DNA of 64,000 bases from Nitrospira sp. (GTDB lineage: Bacteria; Nitrospirota; Nitrospiria; Nitrospirales; Nitrospiraceae), in contig CP126121.1 in the NCBI GenBank assembly GCA_030123625.1, positions 391,001 through 455,000 of the forward strand. The letters are read 5' to 3'. Of this stretch, positions 1 through 7,254 are shown piece by piece. The position numbers and the translations under genes were made by a program. Position 1 is the stretch's first letter. The number at the start of each line of letters is the position of its first letter. Below the pieces are notes generated by a model. The model saw nothing but the letters and a program-made list of their open reading frames with translations, searched no databases and had not been told where the DNA came from.

Positions 1-2
1 GC

Positions 3-104
3 GACGGATATGAGCGGAGTTACTATGAAGCACTGCAGCGCGCTCCCGACGTCGTCCTCGCGCATTGCGAAATGAAGAAGCTACTGACGTTGCCCTCTGT
101 GTAG
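3..104 (+). CDS. 3' end of an unidentified protein (partial)
   Basis: An open frame enters from the left edge and stops at TAG 102-104, giving 33 residues that begin DGYERSYYEAL and end with KKLLTLPSV. The composition is protein-like (charged and aromatic residues, no low complexity), whereas the other two plus frames stop early or look random. The family cannot be recognised from this fragment. It converges with the membrane protein gene on the other strand, 79 bp away. It could be a chance frame, hence the modest confidence. Confidence 0.45.
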   Translation, partial: DGYERSYYEALQRAPDVVLAHCEMKKLLTLPSV

Positions 105-183
105 ATCCTGCCGACTCTTCCATTGATGACGGCTCTTGGGGAATGCACAGAGCCTTCGCTAATTCGCACGGATTGAGTTCCCG

Positions 184-1335
184 TTATTGGTGAGAACCAT
201 CGTTCGTGATGGGATTATCCTGCGTCGCAGAATCCTGGCGACTCAACCAGAGATCGGCGACTACCACACATTCGAGACCGAACGGTAGATACCCGGCATA
301 GCCAAGCAACGGCATCTCGAATACCTGAAACCGATGCACGAACGGAATGGCGTACTCCCAATGGGCAAGGCTTTTCCAGTTCCAGAGCTCCCAAAAGAAT
401 CCGCAGGTGAAGGCCGCCAGTGCCGGTATCCACACATCCCGCCAATCGCCCTGCGCGAGTGATGAGAGGACAGTCGCTCCCCCGGCCAATTCCTGAAGCG
501 AGACCGTTAGCAACAGCGGTCCTATCCAGACAAGTGGAAACAGGTAATTGGGCCAACGGCCAATGGTGACCAATCCGAGACATGCCAACATAAGAAGCGA
601 CCAGCTGACTTGCTTTTTATTGTAGAGGCGTATTGGTCTGAACTGATCCATACCAGCACTGACGGCAGGATACGAGGTCAGCAGCTCCGCCGTGCCGAGA
701 ACGGCCGGCAGCACCGTGGAGAACGGCAGCATGGCTCGAACGATGTACTCGAGCGGCGACACTTCAACGACACCCACGTAATACCAGTTCTGCACAAAAC
801 GATTCAGGTACTCGAACATCCACCAGAAGGCAGCGCTCAGCGGGAACAGCGAGAGACAGTAGCGAGGGCGATGGAGCATCATGCATCGGCCGGTGCGGGC
901 GAATGTCGCGGCGTTCACGGTCACAATGTAGCCGAGCCATAGCGGCGTGAATGTATGTTCCTGAACGGCTGCTAGCCAAGGAAAGCGTGACCAAGCGACC
1001 ACCCACCAGAGTCCCGTCCATCCGATGCCGAGCCAGCCCCACCAGGGGAACGAGCGACAGGATTGAGTGTTGGGTCCTGAGTGCTGAGTTAAGGGAGGTG
1101 ACGGACGAAGGTTTGTCCTCGCTATCCGCAGAAGAACCGGTCCAACGATCAAAGCGATCAAGAATGCCAGGGCGATGAATACCGGCCAGGAGAACGGTTC
1201 ATGTTGCACATAATTGGTACGCGGAGGAAATTCAAGATAGCGCCCAAGCGGCTCACCGGTCAACAACAGCACGCCGAGAAGCGGAAGACCAAGCACCAGC
1301 GCAAGTGAAACGCAGATGACAACGGCCCGCCTCAT
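184..1335 (-). CDS. polytopic inner-membrane protein of unknown function
   Basis: The 383-residue product starts with a basic N-terminus (MRRAVV) and a strongly hydrophobic helix at residues 5-27. A second helix lies near 50-70, and several more hydrophobic segments follow at about 98-112, 130-146, 205-222, 245-285 and 305-320, so it should be a multi-span inner-membrane protein. It is rich in Trp and Phe. I recognise no catalytic motif and propose no function. The loop between helices 2 and 3 (about residues 80-93, read as PPLTQHSGPNTQSC) is encoded by a GTGCTGAGT-type repeat, so this piece of protein was probably added by repeat insertion. The start ATG at 1335 is kept because the signal-like helix follows directly. 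Confidence 0.75.
   Translation of the reverse strand: MRRAVVICVSLALVLGLPLLGVLLLTGEPLGRYLEFPPRTNYVQHEPFSWPVFIALAFLIALIVGPVLLRIARTNLRPSPPLTQHSGPNTQSCRSFPWWGWLGIGWTGLWWVVAWSRFPWLAAVQEHTFTPLWLGYIVTVNAATFARTGRCMMLHRPRYCLSLFPLSAAFWWMFEYLNRFVQNWYYVGVVEVSPLEYIVRAMLPFSTVLPAVLGTAELLTSYPAVSAGMDQFRPIRLYNKKQVSWSLLMLACLGLVTIGRWPNYLFPLVWIGPLLLTVSLQELAGGATVLSSLAQGDWRDVWIPALAAFTCGFFWELWNWKSLAHWEYAIPFVHRFQVFEMPLLGYAGYLPFGLECVVVADLWLSRQDSATQDNPITNDGSHQ
1062..1090. repeat. single-arm GTGCTGAGT-family repeat inside a coding frame
   Basis: The plus strand shows GAGTGTTGGGTCCTGAGTGCTGAGT, two degenerate copies of the unit found between genes elsewhere in this window. Only one arm is present and no inverted partner is seen nearby. 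It lies wholly within the minus-strand membrane protein gene and keeps that frame open. Confidence 0.6.
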
Positions 1336-2130
1336 GCCCCTGATCTTTACAGTCGACCTTCCTCAAGGTCAATCACATCAGCCCAGGTTGTAACAGACGG
1401 CAGGGAATTCACGGCCACGCCTCGTTGGCTGGCGATGTCCTGAAGACGACCTTGAAACCGCTGACGACCCGCCTCATCTTTTGGACCTGAGACAAGTCGA
1501 TAAACCGGCCTAGGTGAGCGATGCCGCCGAGTAAAACTTCGGAACTCCGAGGATAGGTTGACTGTGACACGGCTCAGTTATCCTCTATGAAGATTCAACA
1601 CACGATAAACAGGGAACCAGCAAAGTTTAGAGGAGCCGAAGAGAGAAAGCGGTTCAATAAACAAGCTCTCGACACTATTCTTTTCCCAACGACCACTTTA
1701 TTGTCAAATCGCCTCACACACCTACTTGTTCCTGTGTCGATTCCACCAGCGCTCCTGCGGTACGAAATTGTCCTAATCTATGGGAAAAGACTACATGTTC
1801 TATCATCGTGAAAATATTGAATTTAGCTCGCAATCAGTATGAGACTCTGCCCTCCTCGTACACATCACCAGTCATTCCCTTCTCGGCACTGATGATATTC
1901 CGGGGTTTTTCTCTACTCATTTTCCTAGTGCGGCGGCCCATATCTTGCGTAGCTGCCACGGTAACGTAATGAGGGATTCTGCTCTTCGGCATCTTCTTGG
2001 GTGAGCAGTCAGTTGAGCCATTCACCCATGGGCCTTCACATGAGATGTGCGCATCTCGCGTTGGACCGTTATGCCCATAACACTAATTAGTTTATTCTAA
2101 GTAATTGTGCAATATGGGAGGACTATTTGC
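1336..2130. other. gene-poor region upstream of the first FN3 protein
   Basis: I see no convincing gene in these 795 bp. The right half (from about 1710) is recognisably similar to about 3690-4118, upstream of the paralogous gene. Shared blocks include CACACCTACTTGTTCCTGT, TCTCTACTC and a GAGATG-N4-CATCTC palindrome. The left half (1336-1700) holds nothing I can assign. Confidence 0.6.
2042..2057. promoter_or_regulatory. palindrome conserved upstream of both FN3 paralogues (copy A)
   Basis: GAGATGTGCGCATCTC is a near-perfect dyad 74 bp before the ATG at 2131. The equivalent place before the second paralogue has GAGATGCGCGTATCTC. The dyad is kept while neighbouring bases differ, which suits an operator or a small RNA hairpin. 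Confidence 0.4.
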
Positions 2131-3417
2131 ATGAGCTGGGTAACTGCAATTGCCACTGTTCTTGTGCTGTGGTCTGGTACAGCGTGGGGGGCCACCTTGA
2201 AGTGGAACGCTAGCAGCGGGCCGGACTTAGCAGGATATCGCGTCTATCAATGCAGCCAGCTGCCATGCTTCCAATCAGCCGACACGGCGACGCTGCTCAG
2301 TACACTGGGAACCACCACTACTTTCAATATTGGAACACCAGCCGTGGTTCAGTACTATGTGGTCACAGCGTACAACTCTGCCAATGTCGAATCGGGCCCG
2401 AGCAACGTTGCCACCTATACCCCAGCCGGGACATCCCCTCCGCCAGCCGGGACTTCAACGCCCCCTCCCACGGTGACGCTGACCATTCTTGGATCGCCGA
2501 CTTCGGGTCAGCCCTGGACTGTTCAGGCGTACCCCGCCAATGTGGCGGGGACCGTTTCTGTGGAGTACTGGATCAACAACACCCTTGATCACATGGAGAA
2601 TGTCGCTCCCTATTGCCCATTCGACGGCGATGATGATGGCACGCATTGCGTGACGAGATTGAGGCCCTTCGGGTCCTATACCATTGAGGCGCGTGTGCGG
2701 AGCAATGGGACCGAAGTCGCTCGTCAGGCCATTATGGTTCAAGCATCCGCAACTCCTCCGCCAACTCCTTTGCCAACTCCCTCGGCAATTCCTCCGCCAA
2801 CTCCTCCGGCCACTTCCGGTCCCACGGTGACGCTGACCGTTCTTGGATCGCCGACTTCGGGTCAACCCTGGACTGTTCAGGCGTACCCCGCCAATGTGGC
2901 GGGGACCGTTTCTGTGGAGTACTGGATCAACAACACCCTTGATCACATGGAGAATGTCGCTCCCTATTGTCCGTTCGACGGCGATGATGATGGCACGCAT
3001 TGCGTGACGAGATTGAGGCCCTTCGGGTCCTATACCATTGAGGCGCGTGTGCGGAGCAACGGGACCGAAGTCGCTCGCGAGGCCATTATAGTTCAAGCAT
3101 CCGCAACTCCCCCGGCAACCTCCGGTCCCACGGTGACGCTGACCGTTCTTGGATCGCCGACGTCGGGTCAACCCTGGACCATTCAGGCATACCCCGCCAG
3201 CATGGCTGGGAGTGTTTCCGTGCAATTCCGGATCAACAACACCGTGAATCGCATTGAAGGTTTTGCCCCCTATTGCCCGTTCGATGGCGCTGACGATGGC
3301 ACGCATTGTCTTACGAAATTGAGGCCTTTCGGGTTCTACACTATTGAGGCGCGTGTGGTGAACAATGGGACCGAAGTCACTCGTCAGGTCATTGTCGTCA
3401 AAGCAAGTAGTCAGTAA
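2131..3417 (+). CDS. exported fibronectin-III-like protein with three C-terminal repeats (paralogue A)
   Basis: The 428-residue product starts at ATG 2131, chosen because GGGAGGAC lies 8-15 bases upstream and a clear signal peptide follows (MSWVTAIATV..GTAWGA, cleavage after about residue 21). Residues about 22-100 form an FN3-like domain (TLKWNASSGPDLAGYRVY ... YYVVTAYNSANVESGPSNV). A Pro/Thr linker then leads to three about 95-residue repeats (PTVTLTILGSP ... YCPFDG..DGTHC ... TIEARV). Each repeat has two Cys that could form a disulfide. It is a surface or periplasmic protein, possibly a ligand-binding or adhesion module; no enzymatic motif is visible. The next gene downstream is a shorter paralogue on the same strand. 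Confidence 0.85.
   Translation: MSWVTAIATVLVLWSGTAWGATLKWNASSGPDLAGYRVYQCSQLPCFQSADTATLLSTLGTTTTFNIGTPAVVQYYVVTAYNSANVESGPSNVATYTPAGTSPPPAGTSTPPPTVTLTILGSPTSGQPWTVQAYPANVAGTVSVEYWINNTLDHMENVAPYCPFDGDDDGTHCVTRLRPFGSYTIEARVRSNGTEVARQAIMVQASATPPPTPLPTPSAIPPPTPPATSGPTVTLTVLGSPTSGQPWTVQAYPANVAGTVSVEYWINNTLDHMENVAPYCPFDGDDDGTHCVTRLRPFGSYTIEARVRSNGTEVAREAIIVQASATPPATSGPTVTLTVLGSPTSGQPWTIQAYPASMAGSVSVQFRINNTVNRIEGFAPYCPFDGADDGTHCLTKLRPFGFYTIEARVVNNGTEVTRQVIVVKASSQ
2467..3414 (+). repeat. three tandem intragenic repeats (306-bp unit plus a 48-bp linker)
   Basis: Repeats start at 2467, 2821 and 3127. The last interval is 306 bp, as in the paralogue. The first is 354 bp because of an extra Pro/Thr-rich 48-bp linker. 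Repeats 1 and 2 differ at only about nine positions by eye, while repeat 3 is clearly diverged and resembles the terminal repeat of the paralogue. Confidence 0.85.
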
Positions 3418-4118
3418 TCCTGAAATTGGCCTTTCGACCAAAACAAAATACAGGGTCGCCTATTGTGGTCTTCTTCCGCTCGCTGTGTAATCCTGGGGAT
3501 TGACTGGTGTGGCCCGGCTGGGGGCCGACATCAATGCGGAGGACAAGTGGGATATGAGGGAGATGTACGTCTTGACCAGAGGAAAAACCATGGTATGCAT
3601 ACACCTGTCTGCAGCCAAGAAGTGCGCGTGAGGCATTGCCTCTTGACCGGAGTCTTCTGGATGAGCGACCCCCTTCATAAATAGTCCGAGCTCTCACACC
3701 TACTTGTTCCTGTATCGATTCCACTACCGCCCATTCTGTGCGATCTGTAGAATCTATAGGCAAATGACTACATCGCCTATCCTATAGAAAACATTGCATT
3801 TAACTTGTAATCGTCTACAGGACTCAGTGTTCCGCCTACACATGGTCAGTGATTCTCTTCTCGGCACGGCTGGATATTCTAAGCTTTTTCTCTACTCTCT
3901 TTGCTAGCGCAACGGCCCACATCTTGCTCATTCGCCACAGGAATGGGATGGATGCTTCTACTCTTCGGTCTCTTCTTGGCTGACCAAGTCGGTTGAGAAT
4001 TTATCCATAGATTCCCGAGATTCCCCAGATGAGATGCGCGTATCTCAAACGCAATTGTATACGCACACAACATACTAATGTATTTTATTTAAGTAAGTTG
4101 ATTGGAAAGGATATATGC
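3418..4118. other. gene-poor region between FN3 paralogues, partly a duplicate of the 1710-2130 region
   Basis: There is no convincing gene. From about 3690 the sequence aligns by eye with the region before paralogue A (CTCACACCTACTTGTTCCTG, TTCTCTTCTCGGCAC, TTTTTCTCTACTC, GATGAGATG), with substitutions and small gaps. The first 270 bp hold nothing I can assign. Confidence 0.6.
4031..4046. promoter_or_regulatory. palindrome conserved upstream of both FN3 paralogues (copy B)
   Basis: GAGATGCGCGTATCTC lies 73 bp before the ATG at 4119, matching in place and symmetry the dyad at 2042-2057. One side has changed, but a G-T pair would still form in RNA. Confidence 0.4.
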
Positions 4119-5057
4119 ATGGGTTGGATAACTGCAATTGTTACAGGGCTTGTGCTGTGGTCTGGTACAGCGTGGGGAGCCACATTGACGTGGAACGCTA
4201 GCAACGGACCGGACTTAGCAGGATATCGCGTCTATAAATGCAGCCAGCTCCCATGCTCGCAATCAGCTGACACGGCGATGCTGCTCAGTACACTGGGAAC
4301 CACTACTAGTTTCAATATTGGAACACCAGCCGTGGTTCAGTATTATGTGGTTACAGCGTACAATTCTGCCAACATCGAATCGAGCGCGAGCAACGTTGCC
4401 ACCTATACCCCAGCCGGGACTTCACTATCCTCTCCACCAGCCGGGTCTTCAACACCCGCTCCAACGGTGACGCTGACCATTCTTGGATCGCCGACTTCAG
4501 GTCAGTCTTGGACCGTTCAGGCGTACCCCGCCAATGTGGCGGGGACCGTTTCTGTGGAGTACTGGATCAACAACACCCTTGATCACATGGAGAATGCCGC
4601 CCCCTATTGCCCATTCGACGGCGCTGACGATGGTACCCATTGCGTGACGAGATTGAGACCTTTCGGGTTTTACACTATTGAGGCGCGTGTGCGGAGCAAT
4701 GGGACCGAAGTCGCTCGTCAGGCCATTATGGTTCAAGCATCCGCAACTCCCCCGGCAACCTCCGCTCCAAAAGTGACGCTGAGCGTTCTCGGATCGCCGA
4801 CGTCGGGTCAGCCCTGGACCGTTCAGGCGTATCCCGCCAACGTGGCGGGGACCGTTTCCGTGCAATTTTTAATCAACAACACCGTGAATCGCATCGAAGC
4901 TTTTGCTCCCTATTGCCCGTTCGACGGCGCTGACGATGGCGCACATTGTCTTACGAAATTGAAACCATTTGGGTTCTACACTCTTGAGGCGCGTGTGCTG
5001 AGCAATGGGACCGAAGTCACTCGTCAGGTCATTGTCGTCAAAGCAAGTAGCCAGTGA
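4119..5057 (+). CDS. exported fibronectin-III-like protein with two C-terminal repeats (paralogue B)
   Basis: The 312-residue product has its start set at ATG 4119 because GGAAAGG sits 9 bases upstream and the signal peptide (MGWITAIVTGLVLWSGTAWG) begins there. It has the same layout as the upstream paralogue: signal peptide, FN3-like domain (about 22-100), Ser/Pro linker, then two about 95-residue repeats carrying YCPFDGADDG..HC. It differs mainly in having two repeats instead of three. Function is unknown; export and FN3 architecture suggest an envelope or extracellular role. No gene follows on this strand for more than 6 kb. Confidence 0.85.
   Translation: MGWITAIVTGLVLWSGTAWGATLTWNASNGPDLAGYRVYKCSQLPCSQSADTAMLLSTLGTTTSFNIGTPAVVQYYVVTAYNSANIESSASNVATYTPAGTSLSSPPAGSSTPAPTVTLTILGSPTSGQSWTVQAYPANVAGTVSVEYWINNTLDHMENAAPYCPFDGADDGTHCVTRLRPFGFYTIEARVRSNGTEVARQAIMVQASATPPATSAPKVTLSVLGSPTSGQPWTVQAYPANVAGTVSVQFLINNTVNRIEAFAPYCPFDGADDGAHCLTKLKPFGFYTLEARVLSNGTEVTRQVIVVKASSQ
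4461..5054 (+). repeat. two tandem 306-bp intragenic repeats
   Basis: The units start at 4461 and 4767. The first matches repeats 1 and 2 of paralogue A (EYWINNTLDHMEN). The second matches repeat 3 of A (VNRIE.FAPYCPF), so the terminal repeat is positionally conserved. Confidence 0.8.
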
Positions 5058-5733
5058 TCCTAAAATTGGTCGATTAGAAAAAATGCAATCATATCAAATT
5101 CGTTGAGGAAATCATATTTCTTATGGCTTATCTACTCCGCAGCACACTTCATAATCTCACTGCGTCCAGCGAATAACTGCGATTCATTTCGCCCGTCCTC
5201 TGCGTCAAGTTGGTTCAAGGCACCAAGCTGGAAGGAGAGCTGGCTACTTTGAATGGATGCCAGATCGGAAAAACGAACGCATTCTCGTTTTCCGATCAAC
5301 CACTCCTGAGCATGGAGGCTACAAGGCGATCGCAGTTCGATGAGCCCCATCGCGTCCCATTCTTCCTGTGTCATTATCCGTCTCGCTTTCAAGGCTCCGG
5401 TTGCAAAGGAAAGCGGCAACGCCTTCAACAATTGCCGAGACATCGGGCGCTTTGAAAGGATTACAGGAGAACGCGAATGGCAGGAAAAAGGGAAGGAAGG
5501 AAGATAAATTACAGGATCGCTGTCTTTACCCCGTAGCCAACCGACGTCTGATTCTCGTTCAGACTTCTACTTGAGCAGCGCTTTCATCCGTGGGAGAAGG
5601 CTCAACCAGCGGCGATCTATAGGCAGCATCCATTTCTAAATTTTTATTTCTGATGGAGTATACCGTATCTCATCAGCGATAACGTGGTTCACTCTGTGCC
5701 AGCAATCTCGATAAGCTCTCCCTTCTTTCTTCG
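5058..5733. other. gene-poor region after FN3 paralogue B
   Basis: I find no gene I can support. A minus-strand frame at 5132-5443 lacks a ribosome site and family resemblance. A strong stem-loop lies at 5263-5297 (GATCGGAAAA ... TTTTCCGATC), with no T-run after it on either strand. The end near 5650-5690 has another small dyad (CTGATGGAG / CTCATCAG). Confidence 0.5.
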
Positions 5734-7170
5734 TCATTTCACCGTCGCCTTCGTCGACTTGTCGACTTGCAGATACTTATCGATCCCGGCCGCCATTTTA
5801 CGCCCTTCGGCGATAGCCCAGACGATGAGCGAGGCGCCGCGTTTGGTGTCGCCACCGGCAAAGACTCCATCACGGTTGGTCATGAAGTTTTCGTCTACAG
5901 CTACCGCTCCACGCGCATCATACGTCACGCCCAGGCCGTCGAGCAGGCCGTTCTTCACCGGTCCGGTAAAGCCCATGGCCAGCAGCACCAGATCGACGTT
6001 CATTTCGAAGTCGGTGTTGGGAACAGGTGTGAACTTGCCCTTATTGAACTGTACGCGATGCGCATGCAGTTTGGTGACATGGCCATCATGGCCGGTAAAC
6101 TTCGTGGTAGACAAACTCCATTGGCGGTCACAGCCTTCTTCATGGGCGTGCGACGTGCGAAGTTGCATCGGCCAGAGCGGCCAGGGAGTCGATTCTGCCC
6201 GCTGGGGAGGCGGTTCCGGCAGCAATTCAAATTGGTGCGCTTCGACGCAGCCTTGGCGGTGCGCGGTGCCGAGACAGTCCGACCCCGTATCGCCTCCGCC
6301 GATAATGACAACGCGCTTCCCCTTCGCGGTGATCGGCTCATCGCTGAAAGGAATGCCGGCCGTACGTTTGTTCTGCTGTGTCAGATATTCCATCGCGAGG
6401 TGCACGCCCTTCAGCTCTCGTCCCGGAATCGGCAGCTCGCGGGCCTGCTCGGCGCCCATTGTGAGGCCCACCGCATCGAACTGTCGCCGCAACTGTTCGC
6501 CGGTGATGTCCTTGCCGACAGCGACGCCGGTTTGAAACTTCACCCCTTCGGCCTTCATCTGTTCCAGCCGTCTGTCGATCACCCACTTCTCCATTTTGAA
6601 GTCGGGAATGCCATAGCGAAGCAGGCCGCCGATCCGATCGGATTTTTCGAAGACAGTCACCTCGTGTCCGAACCGAGCCAGTTGCTGCGCAGCAGCCAAA
6701 CCTGCCGGACCGGAACCCACGATCGCTACGGTCTTCCCCGTCTTGACCACCGGCAGGATAGGGGTCACCAGTCCATCGTTGAACCCGCGATCGACGATAT
6801 TCCATTCGATGATACGGATGGAGACCGGATCTTCATTGATTCCCAGCACACAGGCGCCTTCGCAGGGCGCCGGACAGAGCCGACCGGTGAACTCGGGAAA
6901 GTTGTTTGTCGTATGCAGAGCTTTAAGCGCGTCTTTCCAGCGACCGCGATAGACAAGATCGTTCCATTCGGGAATCAAATTCACGACCGGACAACCGGTG
7001 TGGCCTTGGCAAAACGGCACACCACAATCCATGCAGCGCGCGCCCTGAGTCTTCAGCTTATCCTCGGAGATCGGCTCGTACATCTCCTTCCAATCAAGCA
7101 CACGCAACTCGATCGGCTTGCGTTTCGGGCCCTCTCGGGGGTATTTCATGAAACCCTTTGGATCACCCAT
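5734..7170 (-). CDS. gltD: glutamate synthase small (beta) subunit
   Basis: The 478-residue protein has the standard GltD layout. The N-terminal Fe-S region has CMDCGVPFC, then GCPVVNLIPEWNDL, then CPAPCEGAC at about residues 46-110. An FAD-binding GSGPAGLAAAQQL follows near 152, and an NADPH-type GGGDTGSDC near 292. The beta subunit passes electrons from NADPH to the large subunit, which makes two glutamates from glutamine and 2-oxoglutarate. The N-terminus MGDPKGFMKYPRE matches the family, which fixes the start although the ribosome site (AGAAGAG) sits very close. It lies downstream of gltB, separated by an 84-bp gap filled by a palindromic repeat. Confidence 0.96.
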   Translation of the reverse strand: MGDPKGFMKYPREGPKRKPIELRVLDWKEMYEPISEDKLKTQGARCMDCGVPFCQGHTGCPVVNLIPEWNDLVYRGRWKDALKALHTTNNFPEFTGRLCPAPCEGACVLGINEDPVSIRIIEWNIVDRGFNDGLVTPILPVVKTGKTVAIVGSGPAGLAAAQQLARFGHEVTVFEKSDRIGGLLRYGIPDFKMEKWVIDRRLEQMKAEGVKFQTGVAVGKDITGEQLRRQFDAVGLTMGAEQARELPIPGRELKGVHLAMEYLTQQNKRTAGIPFSDEPITAKGKRVVIIGGGDTGSDCLGTAHRQGCVEAHQFELLPEPPPQRAESTPWPLWPMQLRTSHAHEEGCDRQWSLSTTKFTGHDGHVTKLHAHRVQFNKGKFTPVPNTDFEMNVDLVLLAMGFTGPVKNGLLDGLGVTYDARGAVAVDENFMTNRDGVFAGGDTKRGASLIVWAIAEGRKMAAGIDKYLQVDKSTKATVK

Positions 7171-7179
7171 CTCTTCTAG

Positions 7180-7252
7180 TCCTGAGTGCTGAGTTCTGAG
7201 TGCTCAGTGAAAACCCGACACCCAGCACTTAGCACTTTCTTGCTCAGCACTT
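7180..7252. repeat. GTGCTGAGT-family palindromic repeat between gltB and gltD
   Basis: The left arm TCCTGAGTGCTGAGTTCTGA and the right arm CAGCACTTAGCAC..GCTCAGCACTT are in inverted orientation around a short spacer, so the transcript could fold into a long imperfect hairpin. It fills nearly all the space between the two subunit genes. Confidence 0.8.
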
Positions 7253-7254
7253 CC

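Noticed and set aside
2455-3441. Minus-strand frame of 328 codons opposite FN3 paralogue A
   Set aside because: It mirrors the internal DNA repeats and has no motif, while the plus frame has signal peptide and ribosome site.
5132-5443. Minus-strand 103-codon frame
   Set aside because: No ribosome site, no domain resemblance and overlap with a strong stem-loop; it may be a decayed gene but cannot be supported.
5767-7179. Long plus-strand open frame opposite gltD (470 codons)
   Set aside because: It lies wholly on the other strand of gltD, which has full family motifs; long antisense frames arise from G+C-rich codon use. No ribosome site or domain pattern.
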